A DNA stretch of 64,000 nucleotides from Castellaniella sp. (GTDB taxonomy: Bacteria > Pseudomonadota > Gammaproteobacteria > Burkholderiales > Burkholderiaceae_B), in NCBI GenBank assembly GCA_019104865.1, contig JAHRWZ010000051.1, positions 1 through 64,000 of the forward strand, in the 5' to 3' direction. The notes beneath the pieces were generated by a model that was not told where the DNA came from, searched no databases, and worked only from the letters and a program-made list of their open reading frames with translations. Positions within the stretch are counted from its first letter, which is position 1, and each line of letters starts with the position of its first letter. The position numbers and the translations under genes were made by a program. Shown piece after piece: positions 10,120 through 19,901 of this stretch.

Positions 10120-11351
10120 ATGCGCAAGCCATCCCCGGGCCCGAACTGGGCCTCGATACCCTGGACGGCCGCGCCGCCGCCCGTGCGTCCCTATTCCTGG
10201 TGCTGGTCGGCATCTGCGCCGCGCTACACATCTGGAAGCTGCCACCCGCCCTACCCCAGCTGCAGGCACAGTTCGACTTGAGCCTGGTGCAATCCGGCTT
10301 CCTGCTGTCGGTCGTGCAGATCGGCGGCATGGCGCTGGGCCTGCCCATCGGCCTGGTGGCTGAACGCATCGGATTGCGCCGCTGCATCGCCCGCGGCCTG
10401 GGCATCCTGGCGCTAGCCTCGGCGCTGGGCGCCTGGCTTGATTCCGGGCTGATGGTGCTGCTCTGCCGCGCCGTCGAAGGCTGTGGCTTTCTGATGGTCG
10501 TCATGCCCATCCCATCCCTGATCCGCCGCATTGTGCCGCCAGGCATGCTCAGCCGGATCATGGGGTTGTGGGGCACCTATATGCCACTGGGCACCGTCAT
10601 CACCCTGCTGACCGGGTCCTGGGTCCTGAGCCTGGGCAACTGGCAACTGCTGTGGCTGCTGCTGTCGGTCCTGACGCTGGTCTTCCTGCTGCTGACGCTG
10701 CGCATCGTGCCGGGGGACCCGCCGCACGACGCCGCGCCCCCCCGCCCGCCCGCGCTCTCGTTGGTAGGCACGACGCTGCGTTCGCCGAACGTCTGGCTCG
10801 TCGCCCTGACGTTCGGCGCCTATTCCAGCCAGTGGATCGCCATCATCGGCTTTCTGCCGACGATTTATGCCACGGCTGGCGTGGCGGGCCCTACCGCCGG
10901 CCTGCTGACCGCCATCGTCGCGGGGGTGAACGCCATCGGCAACCTGACGGCCGGACGCCTGCTGCATCATGGATTTCGGGCCTGGCATCTGCTCGCGACG
11001 GGGCTGGGCACCATGATCGTGTGCGCCTATGCGGCATTCGGCGCGCACCTGCCCGCGATCCCGCAATTTCTGGCCGTCGTGACCTTTTCTCTGGTGGGCG
11101 GACTGGTGCCCGCGACGCTGTTCGTCCTGGCGCTGACGCTGGCGCCGACACCGCAGACGACCTCCACCACCATCGGCTGGATGCAGCAATGCTCTTCATT
11201 TGGCCAGTTCATCGGCCCGCCGCTGGTCGCCTGGGTCGTGAACCGGGCCGGCGACGACTGGCAATGGACCTGGGTAGCCACCAGCCTGCTGGCTGCCATC
11301 GGCATCGTGCTGGCGATCCTGATCGGGCGACGCACCCGGGGCATTGTCTGA
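10116..11351 (+). CDS. MFS transporter, CynX/NimT-like
   Basis: A 411-residue membrane protein with about twelve helices, beginning MNAQAIPGPELG. The loop after helix 2 reads GLVAERIGLRRC, an MFS motif A variant. The overall style (single-solute antiporter with LPQLQAQFDLS before helix 2) resembles cyanate/nitroimidazole-type CynX members; that assignment is by resemblance only. ATG 10116 overlaps the stop of the preceding MFS gene (ATGA). Two MFS genes in one operon could be alternative exporters, or, less likely, a heteromeric pair. Confidence 0.8.
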   Translation: MNAQAIPGPELGLDTLDGRAAARASLFLVLVGICAALHIWKLPPALPQLQAQFDLSLVQSGFLLSVVQIGGMALGLPIGLVAERIGLRRCIARGLGILALASALGAWLDSGLMVLLCRAVEGCGFLMVVMPIPSLIRRIVPPGMLSRIMGLWGTYMPLGTVITLLTGSWVLSLGNWQLLWLLLSVLTLVFLLLTLRIVPGDPPHDAAPPRPPALSLVGTTLRSPNVWLVALTFGAYSSQWIAIIGFLPTIYATAGVAGPTAGLLTAIVAGVNAIGNLTAGRLLHHGFRAWHLLATGLGTMIVCAYAAFGAHLPAIPQFLAVVTFSLVGGLVPATLFVLALTLAPTPQTTSTTIGWMQQCSSFGQFIGPPLVAWVVNRAGDDWQWTWVATSLLAAIGIVLAILIGRRTRGIV

Positions 11352-11400
11352 TCGCCAGTCCCCGGAGATACCCGGTCAGGTTTGCGCCGAAATCCCCGGC

Positions 11401-12621
11401 TTAACCGACGATCGGCGGCACTGGCAAGCCGGACTGCGCCCAGTCCACCGGAAACCGCACCGGCAACACCCGGCTGGGGCAATCGGGTTCGGCCAGATCG
11501 ACGCGCCGTTCGGGGATGGCATGGCTCCAGCGAATGGAATAGAACACCTTGACGACCGGCAGTTCGGGCGTATCGCGGTTCTGCGCGACGGCCAGCCCCA
11601 GTTCACTATCCGTCAGACTGATGATCGAACCCACCGGATAGCGTCCCACGGTGCGGATGAAGGCCTGCAGAATTTCGGGGTCGAAATGCCCTTCCCAGGA
11701 CATCATCTTGAACAGGGCGAACGCGGGATCCCAGCCTTTCTTGTAGGGCCGGTTCGACGTCACCGCGTCGTAGACATCACACACGGCGCCCATCCGCGCC
11801 ATCAAGCTGATCTGATTGCCTGCCAACCGGTCGGGATAGCCCTGACCGTCCATTTTCTCGTGGTGATGCAGGCAGACATCGACGACCTCGGGCGGCACCT
11901 CGGCATCCGCGCGCAGCATCGCAGCGCCGGATACCGGATGGCTCTGAACCAGTTCATATTCGGCGGGCGTCAGGCGGCCAGGCTTGTTCAGCACGGCATC
12001 GGGAATGTGTACCTTGCCGATGTCGTGCAGCAGGCCGGCCATACCCGCCAGGCGGACCTGATCGTCGGACAGGCCCATCGTACGCGCCAGCGACGTCATC
12101 AGGGCGGCAACCGCCACCGAATGCATGTAGGTGTACTGATCGGCCCGCTTGATGCGGGCCAGGCTGGTCAAGGCATCCGGGTGACCCTCGATGGAATCCG
12201 CCATATCCTGGATCAAGCCCTGGGCCTTGCTCAGGTCGGTCTTGTTGCCGATCTTCGCGTCCGAGAACAGCTGCATGATCTGCGCCCGCGAGCCGTCGAT
12301 GATGTCATGCGCGTCTTCAAAGGCCTGGGCTTCCCGCGCCTGCGCAGTGACGCCGTCGCCCGCCACGGGCGCGCCGGCAGTGGAAACGGCCGCGCCGGCG
12401 GCGGCCGCGCCCAGGGCAGCCTGCGCGGCATCCTGAACATCCAGACCGCGCGCTGTATCGATCAGCACCCATTCCAGCGAGGATTTCCGCAGCCGCCGCA
12501 GCTTGCTTTCGCTGGAAATCAGGAAGTGCGAACGCCAGAAGGAATGGTCCAGAAAAGACCCACCCAGTTCCTGCACATACATGCCGACGCATAACTGCGA
12601 AACAGAGACTCGTTTGAGCAT
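11401..12621 (-). CDS. HD-GYP c-di-GMP phosphodiesterase with DUF3391 N-terminus
   Basis: 406 residues. The N-terminal 100 residues (VSVSQLCVGMYVQELGGSF...) fit DUF3391, which commonly precedes HD-GYP domains. An Ala-rich linker lies near residues 65-90, followed by the HD-GYP domain with LLHDIGK and the diagnostic HHEKMDGQGYP. All metal-binding signature residues appear present, so c-di-GMP hydrolysis is expected. It is soluble, with no signal or membrane helix. Convergent with the MFS pair (50-base gap) and upstream of ubiX on the same strand direction. Confidence 0.9.
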   Translation of the reverse strand: MLKRVSVSQLCVGMYVQELGGSFLDHSFWRSHFLISSESKLRRLRKSSLEWVLIDTARGLDVQDAAQAALGAAAAGAAVSTAGAPVAGDGVTAQAREAQAFEDAHDIIDGSRAQIMQLFSDAKIGNKTDLSKAQGLIQDMADSIEGHPDALTSLARIKRADQYTYMHSVAVAALMTSLARTMGLSDDQVRLAGMAGLLHDIGKVHIPDAVLNKPGRLTPAEYELVQSHPVSGAAMLRADAEVPPEVVDVCLHHHEKMDGQGYPDRLAGNQISLMARMGAVCDVYDAVTSNRPYKKGWDPAFALFKMMSWEGHFDPEILQAFIRTVGRYPVGSIISLTDSELGLAVAQNRDTPELPVVKVFYSIRWSHAIPERRVDLAEPDCPSRVLPVRFPVDWAQSGLPVPPIVG

Positions 12622-12657
12622 ATCTACCTAGTCTGTGATGGAACCGTCCTGGCCGGA

Positions 12658-13263
12658 TCAGGAATGGGGCGCGGGCATCGTGCCGGAGCCGGCACCCATG
12701 CCTTCCCAGCGCGGGCCAGGCACCTGAACGTCAAACAATTCCAGCACGCGGCAGACGGTGTGATCGATCATCTCGTCGAGGCTTGCGGGACGCATGTAAA
12801 ACGCGGGCAACGGGGGAAAGATCACGCCGCCCATCTCGGTGACGGCGGTCATGTTGCGCAGATGCGCCAGATTGAAAGGGGTTTCCCGTACCATCATCAC
12901 CAGCCGGCGGCGTTCCTTGAGGGTGACGTCCGCCGCCCGGGTGATCAGGTTATCCGACAGCCCGTGCGCCACCGCGGCCAATGTGCGCATGGAGCACGGC
13001 ACCACGATCATGCCGGCTGTGGCAAAACTGCCGCTGGCCAGGGCCGCCCCCACGTCGCGCGGGCTGTAGACCCGATCCGCCAGGGCATGGACGGCCTGGC
13101 GATCCAGGCCAAGTTCGTGACGGATGTTCAGCACCCCCGAAGGGGAGACGACCAGATGGGTTTCCACGCCGCCATGGGCGCGGGCAAGTTCCAGCAGGCG
13201 AATGGCGTATTGCGCGCCCGTCGCCCCGCTGATGCCGACAACCAGCCGGCGTTTTTCGATCAC
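12658..13263 (-). CDS. ubiX: Flavin prenyltransferase UbiX
   Basis: Makes the prenylated-FMN cofactor of UbiD-type decarboxylases, used in ubiquinone synthesis. The 201 residues contain the FMN-binding GISGATGAQYA, the VVPCSMRTLAAVAHG segment and RRLVMMVRETPFNLAHLRNM, all UbiX signatures. The GTG start at 13263 overlaps the grxD stop by four bases (GTGA). The open frame extends much further upstream, but that part lies inside grxD and is not UbiX-like. Confidence 0.93.
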   Translation of the reverse strand: MIEKRRLVVGISGATGAQYAIRLLELARAHGGVETHLVVSPSGVLNIRHELGLDRQAVHALADRVYSPRDVGAALASGSFATAGMIVVPCSMRTLAAVAHGLSDNLITRAADVTLKERRRLVMMVRETPFNLAHLRNMTAVTEMGGVIFPPLPAFYMRPASLDEMIDHTVCRVLELFDVQVPGPRWEGMGAGSGTMPAPHS

Positions 13264-13601
13264 GCGATCGCCCCGGCGTCCTTCAGCAGTTTCGCGAGTT
13301 CGCCGCTGGCGTGCATTTCGTTCATGACATCCGTGCCACCGACGAACTCGCCCTTGATGTAGAGCTGCGGAATCGTGGGCCAATTGGCGTAGTCCTTGAC
13401 CCCTTGGCGGACTTCGGCGTCTTCCAGGACGTTGACGGTCACCAGTTGGGTGACGCCAATTTCCTTCAGGATCTGGATGGCGCGCCCGGAAAATCCGCAC
13501 TGCGGGAACTGCGCGGTACCCTTCATGAACAGAACGACCGGATGGCCGGTGACCGTTTCACGGATGAAATTCTGGACTTCGGATTGGACTGCTTCGCTCA
13601 T
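13260..13601 (-). CDS. grxD: Monothiol glutaredoxin Grx4 type
   Basis: CGFS-type glutaredoxin, an Fe-S cluster carrier. The 113 residues contain FMKGTAQFPQCGFSGRA with the single active-site cysteine, then WPTIPQLYIKGEFVGGTDV for glutathione binding. ATG 13601 starts MSEAVQSEVQNFI. The stop overlaps the ubiX start; prmC ends 16 bases upstream. All are on the minus strand, in the block hemA-prfA-prmC-grxD-ubiX. Confidence 0.96.
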   Translation of the reverse strand: MSEAVQSEVQNFIRETVTGHPVVLFMKGTAQFPQCGFSGRAIQILKEIGVTQLVTVNVLEDAEVRQGVKDYANWPTIPQLYIKGEFVGGTDVMNEMHASGELAKLLKDAGAIA

Positions 13602-13617
13602 GATGATCTCGTAAAAT

Positions 13618-14451
13618 TCAGGCCGGCAAGCGGCCCCAGGTGACCCGTTCGATGTCGGCCAGATCCCGCAGGCTGGAGACATCGACAAAACCCGACGACA
13701 GGAACAGGGCCCGGACGGCCGCAGCCTGATCCCAGCCATGTTCCACACACAGCGCCCCGCCGGGCACCAGATGGACTGGCGCACCCTGCACGATACGGCG
13801 CAGGGCTTGCAGACCGTCGGCACCATCGGTCAAGGCACTGCGTGGTTCAAATCGCAGATCACCCTGGGCCAGATGGACATCCTGTGCGTCGATGTAGGGC
13901 GGATTCGAGACGATCAGATGATAACGGCTCGAACCCAACTGACTATCGTACCAATTTCCCAGGGAAAACAATAGTTTTGCCCCTAGCGCGCGTGCGTTCA
14001 TTTCGGCGACCGCCAGGGCGGCCCGACTGCAATCCGTCGCCTGAACACAGGCGTCAGGCCGGTCTAGCGCCAGGGAAATCGCCACGCTGCCGCTGCCGGT
14101 GCCCAGGTCCAGCACCCGCGGCGCCGTGATGCGCTGGATCGCGTGCAGGCCGCAGTCCACCAGCAGTTCGGTATCGGGACGTGGAATCAGCACATCCGGC
14201 GTGACCAGAAAGTCCCGCCCCCAGAATTCGCGATGGCCCAGGATATAGGCGATCGGCTCGCCCGCCAGCCGGCGATCTTCGAGCGCCTGATAAGTCGCCA
14301 CCCGATCCGGATCCAAGGGATCCGTGTCGTGCGCGATCAGCCAGGCGCGCGACACGCCCAACGCCCGCTGCCACAGCAGATGGGCTTCCAGTCGCGGCAG
14401 CGGGCTGCCCGCCAGCCGTTCACGCAGCGTCATCGCCATGGCGGAGCTCAT
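13618..14451 (-). CDS. prmC: Release-factor glutamine methyltransferase PrmC
   Basis: SAM-dependent enzyme that N5-methylates the glutamine of the GGQ motif of RF1 and RF2. The 277 residues have the N-terminal helical RF-binding domain with [15 protein letters not shown], then [12 protein letters not shown] (SAM) and the catalytic NPPY motif in [13 protein letters not shown] 14451 overlaps the prfA stop (ATGA), matching the conserved prfA-prmC coupling. Confidence 0.96.
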   Translation of the reverse strand: MSSAMAMTLRERLAGSPLPRLEAHLLWQRALGVSRAWLIAHDTDPLDPDRVATYQALEDRRLAGEPIAYILGHREFWGRDFLVTPDVLIPRPDTELLVDCGLHAIQRITAPRVLDLGTGSGSVAISLALDRPDACVQATDCSRAALAVAEMNARALGAKLLFSLGNWYDSQLGSSRYHLIVSNPPYIDAQDVHLAQGDLRFEPRSALTDGADGLQALRRIVQGAPVHLVPGGALCVEHGWDQAAAVRALFLSSGFVDVSSLRDLADIERVTWGRLPA

Positions 14452-15527
14452 TCCAGAGCCAGCGCCGCCAGCTGTTCGGCCTGATACTCGGACAGCAGCG
14501 CGTCTGTCAGTTCGTTCAGATCGCCGTCCATGATCTGACCCAGTTTGTAGAGCGTCAGGTTGATCCGGTGATCGGTCACCCGCCCCTGCGGGAAATTGTA
14601 GGTGCGGATGCGCTCGGACCGGTCGCCCGAGCCCACCAGGCTCTTGCGCTGGGCGGCTTCCTTGGCGTGGGCCTCCTGCTGCTGGCGATCCTTCAGGCGC
14701 GCGGCCAATACCTGCATGGCCTTGTCCTTGTTGCGGTGCTGCGACCGGTCGTCCTGGCATTCCACCACCAGTCCGGTGAGCAGGTGGGTGATCCGCACCG
14801 CCGAATCGGTCTTGTTGATGTGCTGTCCGCCGGCCCCACTGGCGCGAAAGGTGTCGATGCGCAAGTCGTTCGGATTGATCTGGATGTCCGCCTGCGCATC
14901 GGCCTCGGGCATGACCGCCACCGTGCAGGCCGACGTATGCACCCTGCCCTGGGACTCAGTCTCCGGCACGCGCTGCACCCGGTGGGCCCCGGATTCGAAT
15001 TTCAGCCGGCCATAGACCCCATCGCCTTCGATATGGGCAATGACTTCTTTATAGCCGCCCAGTTCGGATGCGCTTTCGGACATCAGCTCGACGCGCCAGC
15101 CCCGGATTTCCGCATAGCGGCTGTACATGCGCAGCAAATTGCCGGCGAACAAGGCGCTCTCGTCGCCCCCCGTACCCGCGCGGATTTCCAGAAACACGCT
15201 GCGGTCGTCATCGGGATCCTTGGGTAGCAGCAGGATCCGCAAATCGGCCTCCAGTTGCTCGATCCGTTCGTCGGCTCCGGCCAGTTCCTCTTCGGCCAGC
15301 GCCTTCATGTCCGGGTCGGACAGCATGTCCCGCGCGGCCTCCTGGTCGGCGCACGTCCGCTCCCAGGACTCGAACACCGTGACCACGGGTTCCAGCTCGG
15401 CCCGCTCGCGCGTCCATTTGCGGAACCGGTCCATGTCGTCGGCGCTGTCGGGCTCGGCCAGCAGAGCATCGATCTCGGCCAGACGGTGGCTGAGCTGTTC
15501 CAGGCGGCTGCGCATCGAGCTTTTCAT
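14448..15527 (-). CDS. prfA: Peptide chain release factor 1
   Basis: Recognises UAA and UAG and triggers peptide release. It has 359 residues, near the usual 360. The GGQ loop is in [18 protein letters not shown]. The stop-codon recognition tripeptide, PAT in E. coli, reads PET here ([10 protein letters not shown]), a PxT variant. The C-terminal [20 protein letters not shown] is intact. ATG 15527 is followed by [11 protein letters not shown]. Overlaps prmC by four bases. Confidence 0.96.
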   Translation of the reverse strand: MKSSMRSRLEQLSHRLAEIDALLAEPDSADDMDRFRKWTRERAELEPVVTVFESWERTCADQEAARDMLSDPDMKALAEEELAGADERIEQLEADLRILLLPKDPDDDRSVFLEIRAGTGGDESALFAGNLLRMYSRYAEIRGWRVELMSESASELGGYKEVIAHIEGDGVYGRLKFESGAHRVQRVPETESQGRVHTSACTVAVMPEADAQADIQINPNDLRIDTFRASGAGGQHINKTDSAVRITHLLTGLVVECQDDRSQHRNKDKAMQVLAARLKDRQQQEAHAKEAAQRKSLVGSGDRSERIRTYNFPQGRVTDHRINLTLYKLGQIMDGDLNELTDALLSEYQAEQLAALALE

Positions 15528-15557
15528 GGTGGGTTCCGGGGGTTCAGAGTGGGCCGC

Positions 15558-15582
15558 GACCCGGCAGTCGGCCTGCCGGGTC
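15558..15582. terminator. Hairpin between hemA and prfA
   Basis: Arms GACCCGGCAG (15558-15567) and CTGCCGGGTC (15573-15582) with a 5-base loop, in the 80-base gap between hemA and prfA. No T-run follows on the minus strand, so it may be an attenuator or processing hairpin rather than a full terminator. Confidence 0.4.
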
Positions 15583-15607
15583 GAGCAAATAAAACGAGGA
15601 AAAACCG

Positions 15608-16885
15608 CTACCGGCGACGTGCGCCGGATTCGGGCAGCAGGCGCGGCAGCAGGGACAACAACTGGGCGCGTTCGGTGCCTTCGCTGCGGTTGAGCGCCGC
15701 CAAAGGCCCATGCATGTATTTGTGCGTCAGGCCGTAGGCCAGGGATTCGAGGACGGCATCGGGGTCGTCGCCGCGCGCCAGCAGACGCCGGGCGCGGTCC
15801 AGTTCGGCCAGGCGCAGCGCGTCAGCATTCTGCTGATAGTCGATGATGGCCGGCACGATGGCGCGATTGCTGAGCCAGTGCATGAAATGCTGCACGCGCG
15901 CCTCGATGATGGCTTCGGCCTGGACCACCGCGGCCCGGCGCGCGTCGGTGCCCGACTGCACCATGCGGCCCAGGTCATCGACCGTGTATAGATAGACGTC
16001 GGCCAGCCGGCCGACCTCGGGTTCGATGTCGCGCGGCACGGCCAGATCGACCATGACCATGGGGCGGTGGCGACGCGTGCGCGCAGCCCTTTCCACCATC
16101 CCCAGACCGAGGATGGGCAAGGATGAGGCTGTACAGGAGACGACCACATCGAATTCCGCCAGATGTTCCGGCAGCGACGACAGTTTGAGTGTGCGCGCGT
16201 CGAACTGCGCAGCCAACGATTCGGCCCGTTCGACCGTGCGGTTGGCCACCGCGATCTGGCGGGGCCGCACCGCCGCGAAGTGAGTCGCACAGAGTTCGAT
16301 CATTTCGCCTGCGCCGATGAAGAGCACGTTCGACGAGGACAGATCGCCCAACACGCGTTCGGTCAGCCGCACAGCGGCAGCCGCCATCGACACCGAATGG
16401 GCGCCGATCGCGGTTTGCGAGCGGACTTCCTTCGCCACGGAAAAGGTGCGCTGGAACAGCTGATGCAGCAAGGTGCCCAGCGTGCCGGCTTGTTCGGCGG
16501 CCCGCACGGCGTCTTTCATTTGCCCCAGGATCTGCGGTTCGCCCAGCACCATGGAATCCAGGCCGCTGGCGACCCGGAACGCGTGGCGCACGGCGTCGTT
16601 GCGCTGGTACTGGTACAGGTGGGGTGTCAACTGGCCGGTTTCCAGCCGGTTGAATTCCGCCAGCCAGCCCGGCAATTCGGCGCTGATGCCCGGATCGGCC
16701 GCGCAGTAGATTTCCGTGCGATTACAGGTGGACAGGATGGCCGCCTCGCGCACCGACGCGCCAAACGCGGAACGCAGGCCGGCCAGCGCCGGTTTCAGCA
16801 GGTCGACCGGAAAGGACACGCGTTCGCGCACCGACACCGGGGCGGACACATGATTCAAGCCAAAAGTGAGGACGTCAACGGACAT
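15608..16885 (-). CDS. hemA: Glutamyl-tRNA reductase
   Basis: First committed enzyme of C5-pathway tetrapyrrole synthesis; reduces Glu-tRNA to glutamate-1-semialdehyde. The 425 residues start [20 protein letters not shown]. The catalytic cysteine is in [11 protein letters not shown] (about residue 50), followed by the [16 protein letters not shown] tRNA-binding region, the NADPH domain [10 protein letters not shown], and a C-terminal helical dimerisation domain. First gene of the prfA-prmC-grxD-ubiX block. Confidence 0.96.
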   Translation of the reverse strand: MSVDVLTFGLNHVSAPVSVRERVSFPVDLLKPALAGLRSAFGASVREAAILSTCNRTEIYCAADPGISAELPGWLAEFNRLETGQLTPHLYQYQRNDAVRHAFRVASGLDSMVLGEPQILGQMKDAVRAAEQAGTLGTLLHQLFQRTFSVAKEVRSQTAIGAHSVSMAAAAVRLTERVLGDLSSSNVLFIGAGEMIELCATHFAAVRPRQIAVANRTVERAESLAAQFDARTLKLSSLPEHLAEFDVVVSCTASSLPILGLGMVERAARTRRHRPMVMVDLAVPRDIEPEVGRLADVYLYTVDDLGRMVQSGTDARRAAVVQAEAIIEARVQHFMHWLSNRAIVPAIIDYQQNADALRLAELDRARRLLARGDDPDAVLESLAYGLTHKYMHGPLAALNRSEGTERAQLLSLLPRLLPESGARRR

Positions 16886-17004
16886 GCCGCAGGGAAATTT
16901 ACATGACTGGACGTCGGTATTATAGGTCGCCGCACTCAGATTGGGCCACTGACGTGGTCATTTGTCTGCATCGGATCAAATTTTCGTGTATTATTCTGCG
17001 TCTT

Positions 17005-17080
17005 GGCCCGGTAGCTCAGTCGGTAGAGCAGAGGATTGAAAATCCTTGTGTCGGTGGTTCGATTCCGCCCCGGGCCACCA
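17005..17080 (+). tRNA. tRNA-Phe (GAA)
   Basis: A 76-base cloverleaf with encoded CCA. Acceptor GGCCCGG (17005-17011) pairs with CCGGGCC (17070-17076). The D-arm contains GCTCAGTCGGTAGAGC, the anticodon loop reads TTGAAAA with GAA, and the T-loop is GGTTCGATTCC. Its 3' end is the probable attachment site of the decayed island that follows. Confidence 0.97.
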
Positions 17081-17099
17081 CCGTGCTGTTCCAGCACGG
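17081..17099 (+). terminator. Hairpin directly after tRNA-Phe
   Basis: Arms CCGTGCTG and CAGCACGG separated by TTC, starting one base after the CCA. Placement suits 3' processing or termination of the tRNA transcript, but there is no T-run. Confidence 0.45.
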
Positions 17100-17202
17100 T
17101 TCAGAACATCTCAAAACTCCACAAAATCAATCCCTTAGGCAGAATTCACCGCCCTAGACGTGTCACTGCGCGTCCCTACATCCCGCGTTTGTCTGTACCC
17201 CA

Positions 17203-17252
17203 ACTTGTACCCCACAATGGTTTCGTCAAAAATAGTCTCTGGGGGTACAAGT
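17203..17252. repeat. ACTTGTACCCC inverted repeat before integrase stump
   Basis: ACTTGTACCCC (17203-17213) is exactly inverted as GGGGTACAAGT (17242-17252). A third partial copy, TGTACCCC, lies at 17194-17201. They sit between the tRNA 3' end and an integrase reading frame, which is where tyrosine recombinases have arm-type binding sites. That role is inference. Confidence 0.4.
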
Positions 17253-17253
17253 C

Positions 17254-17433
17254 ATGGGCCTACTTAGCGAGACTCAGATCGGGGCAGCCGAGCCTGGTCC
17301 GAACGAATACCTGCTGAACGATGGTGACAATCTGTACCTTCGCGTACGAGCCACCGGCAAAGCCTGAGTCTATCGCTACACGAAGGGCGGCAAGGCTGTG
17401 AAGCTCGGCATGGGGCCCTATCCGGAAGTCACG
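17254..17433 (+). pseudogene. P4-type integrase N-terminal stump
   Basis: ATG 17254 starts MGLLSETQIGAAEPGP, and the reading frame continues with LLNDGDNLYLRVRATGKA, then TGA (17365-17367), then VYRYTKGGKAVKLGMGPYP. This is the DUF4102 arm-binding domain of P4/IntS-type tyrosine integrases. The TGA replaces the usual tryptophan of the W-x-Y-R motif. Similarity stops near 17433 and the catalytic domain is missing. Its place just downstream of tRNA-Phe marks the left border of a former genomic island. Confidence 0.75.
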
Positions 17434-17434
17434 C

Positions 17435-17761
17435 TTGTCCTCCAGTCTGCAACCCGGTGAATGCAGTCCGTCACTGGAACACTACTTCGGCATCAAGGTG
17501 CTAGCCCAAGCGGGGATCAAGGTGCCTGCCCTGAAACCTATGCCCACGGCAGCACCAGCACAGTCATCTGCAGACCCAAATCCGTCGGCAACTGAGCCTG
17601 GCTCGGCAGTATCAGCAGACCAGGCGGCGGGCGGCGATCCGGAAAGCCCGGATCGTTCACCCGCGCGGCAAGACGAACGCCCAGAACCCACCGGACAAGG
17701 CAGCCCAGGCGGTTTCACGGCACACCCAGCAGCAGACGGCTTTACGCAACCGGCACGCTGA
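17435..17761 (+). other. Unassigned open frame in island debris
   Basis: An open stretch of about 108 codons begins with TTG where the integrase similarity ends. It has a hydrophobic patch (YFGIKVLAQAGIKVP), then a Pro/Ala/Ser-rich tail. No family was recognised and no convincing ribosome-binding site was seen. It could be the disordered C-terminal end of a lost mobility gene. Probably not a functional gene. Confidence 0.2.
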
Positions 17762-17933
17762 TCCTGCGACTGCGCCCCCGCCCTACCACAGCACCCTACG
17801 CCAGGCCCCTTGCCTAGTTGGATGTCGGCGCCAGTTGAAAACTGACCTACTCAGGGCGGTCATCAACCTTCCCAACCAACCACATCAAACAGTACCCCAG
17901 CGCATCTGCTGCGCTTGGGGCAGGAGTCATGCC

Positions 17934-18188
17934 ATGCAGATACTGCAACGATTCAGGAACAAGACACTTCAAAGACAATATGCCCGCACCCTGGGGACAT
18001 TCTGGGTACTGACTGCAGTCCACCAAGAGGCCTTTGCCCAATCCTTGGGTGGCCTATCGCGAGCCCGAACAACGCTACAGACGCTAAAAGACAATCTGGA
18101 CATCATCCTGCCGATTGCCGAAGCCGCCGTGGCCCAGGCCGGGCCAGACCCCGCTGCATGGTTGCACGAGAAGATCGACGCACGCTGA
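17934..18188 (+). CDS. Hypothetical small protein
   Basis: 84 residues from ATG 17934, with AGGAG seven bases upstream. The basic start MQILQRFRNKTLQRQYART is followed by a helical segment and the end PAAWLHEKIDAR. No signal peptide or known domain was recognised. Located between the integrase stump and the phospholipase D lipoprotein gene. The good ribosome-binding site favours a real gene; function unknown. Confidence 0.35.
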   Translation: MQILQRFRNKTLQRQYARTLGTFWVLTAVHQEAFAQSLGGLSRARTTLQTLKDNLDIILPIAEAAVAQAGPDPAAWLHEKIDAR

Positions 18189-18258
18189 CATGGCGCGGCG
18201 TGGATCCATGAATGGGAACTGGTAGGATACTGATTCTGCCGAACCCAATGTGATATCC

Positions 18259-19860
18259 ATGCAAGCTCTCACAGCAGGTGTCCGGCCTACACGGCGCCAC
18301 CCGACGCGCGGATGCCTTTTGACTTGTCTGGCTGCAACAGCACTGCTGGTGGCAGGCTGCGCGAGCCTGCCCAAGGACGTGCAGCGTCCGGTCTCGCACG
18401 CGCTGGCGCAGGCCGGCAGCACACCGCTCGGTCAGCTCGCCGAACACAGGCGGCCGGCTTCGATCCCCCACGATCTGTCGGGGTTCGCCCTGCTGCCCTC
18501 ACCCAACATGGCCTATGCAGGACGGCTTGCCCTGACGCAACAAGCCAGCAAAACGCTCGACATCCAGTATTATTCCATCCACGTCGATTCCACCGTGTCC
18601 AGCCTGCTGCGCGACGTGCGTGCGGCGGCGCAACGCGGCGTGCGGGTTCGTATCCTGCTCGACGACTTCAACAGCGTCGGGCACGACGTGCAAGTCATGC
18701 GCATGGCAAGCGTGCCCGGCGTAGAAATGCGCATGTTCAACCCGCTGCCGGGCAATCGCAGGTCAGGCACACTGCGCGCGCTGGGATCCCTGGACGACTT
18801 TCGGCGTATTCAGCACCGCATGCACAACAAGCTGTACGTCGCCGACAACTCCTGGGGCATCGTGGGCGGGCGCAATCTGGGGGATGCGTACTTCGGCACG
18901 GCAGATGGGCGCGACTTCATCGACATGGATGTGCTCGCTGCGGGGCCCATCGTGCGCGGCTTGTCCGCAAGCTTTGACCGCTACTGGAACAACCCGCTTG
19001 CGTACCCCGTCGCGTCGCTCATCACACCCGCCGAACTGGTTCGCCTGCGGGAGCCTGCAAAACCAGCATCCGAAGCGCCGCTGGCGAAGCCCGCGCCCCA
19101 ACAACAACCTCCTACCCTGCCTGCTGCACTCGATCTGGCTTCGCTGCCGCTGCTCTGGGCACCTGCGGGGTTATTGGTAGACAGCCCGCTCAAGCTGGTG
19201 CCCGAGAGCGATGGCGCTCATGTGGACGGCATCGTGATCGAGGGTCTTCTGTCGCTGTTGCGCACCGCACAGCACGATGTGGTCATCGTTTCGCCCTATT
19301 TCGTACCCGGGCCACAGATGATGACGCTATTCGCGAATCTGAAAAAGCGAGGCGTCCGCGTGCGGGTGCTCACCAACTCTCTGGCATCCACCGATGCGCT
19401 GCTCGCACAGGTCGGCTATGCACACCACCGCAAGCAGCTCCTGCGCCTGGGGGTCGAGCTCTTCGAGATGCGCGCGCGTGAGCGCACACGGCTGCGCGAC
19501 ACGGTACTGGGTTCCGAGAGCGTGGGTTCGCACGCATCCCTGCATGCGAAGCTAGTGATCGTGGACGATCGCACCCTCGCAATTGGGTCCATGAACCTGG
19601 ATCAGCGCTCCAGGCTGCAGAACACAGAAATCGCGCTCGTGATTCGCAGCGCACCGCTGGCACAGCAGGCGGCCATCCAGATACAGGCGGCCATCACGGC
19701 GGACGCCTGGAAGGTTGAGCTCACACCCGACGAGGCATTGCGCTGGTACGAACCGTCTGCTGACCACCCATGCATCGTGGATCACGACCCCGACACCAGC
19801 GCATGGCTGCGCTTTCTGGCGAAACTGCTCGCGCCCCTTACGCCCGACGAAATGCTGTAA
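18259..19860 (+). CDS. Phospholipase D/cardiolipin synthase-like lipoprotein
   Basis: 533 residues. The N-terminus has a lipoprotein signal ending LLVAGCAS. Two HKD catalytic motifs are present: HNKLYVADN with His near residue 189, and HAKLVIVDD with His near residue 429, each followed by a G-rich strand (IVGGRN and AIGSMN). This is the YmdC/ClsC-like layout, so phosphatidyl transfer or phospholipid hydrolysis at the envelope is expected. A variable Pro/Gln-rich insertion lies near residues 260-290. ATG 18259 is preferred over GTG 18250. First intact gene of the island. Confidence 0.88.
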   Translation: MQALTAGVRPTRRHPTRGCLLTCLAATALLVAGCASLPKDVQRPVSHALAQAGSTPLGQLAEHRRPASIPHDLSGFALLPSPNMAYAGRLALTQQASKTLDIQYYSIHVDSTVSSLLRDVRAAAQRGVRVRILLDDFNSVGHDVQVMRMASVPGVEMRMFNPLPGNRRSGTLRALGSLDDFRRIQHRMHNKLYVADNSWGIVGGRNLGDAYFGTADGRDFIDMDVLAAGPIVRGLSASFDRYWNNPLAYPVASLITPAELVRLREPAKPASEAPLAKPAPQQQPPTLPAALDLASLPLLWAPAGLLVDSPLKLVPESDGAHVDGIVIEGLLSLLRTAQHDVVIVSPYFVPGPQMMTLFANLKKRGVRVRVLTNSLASTDALLAQVGYAHHRKQLLRLGVELFEMRARERTRLRDTVLGSESVGSHASLHAKLVIVDDRTLAIGSMNLDQRSRLQNTEIALVIRSAPLAQQAAIQIQAAITADAWKVELTPDEALRWYEPSADHPCIVDHDPDTSAWLRFLAKLLAPLTPDEML

Positions 19861-19901
19861 GAGGTGGACCACACCTGCTCACGACTGCCAGCCGGCGGTG
19901 G

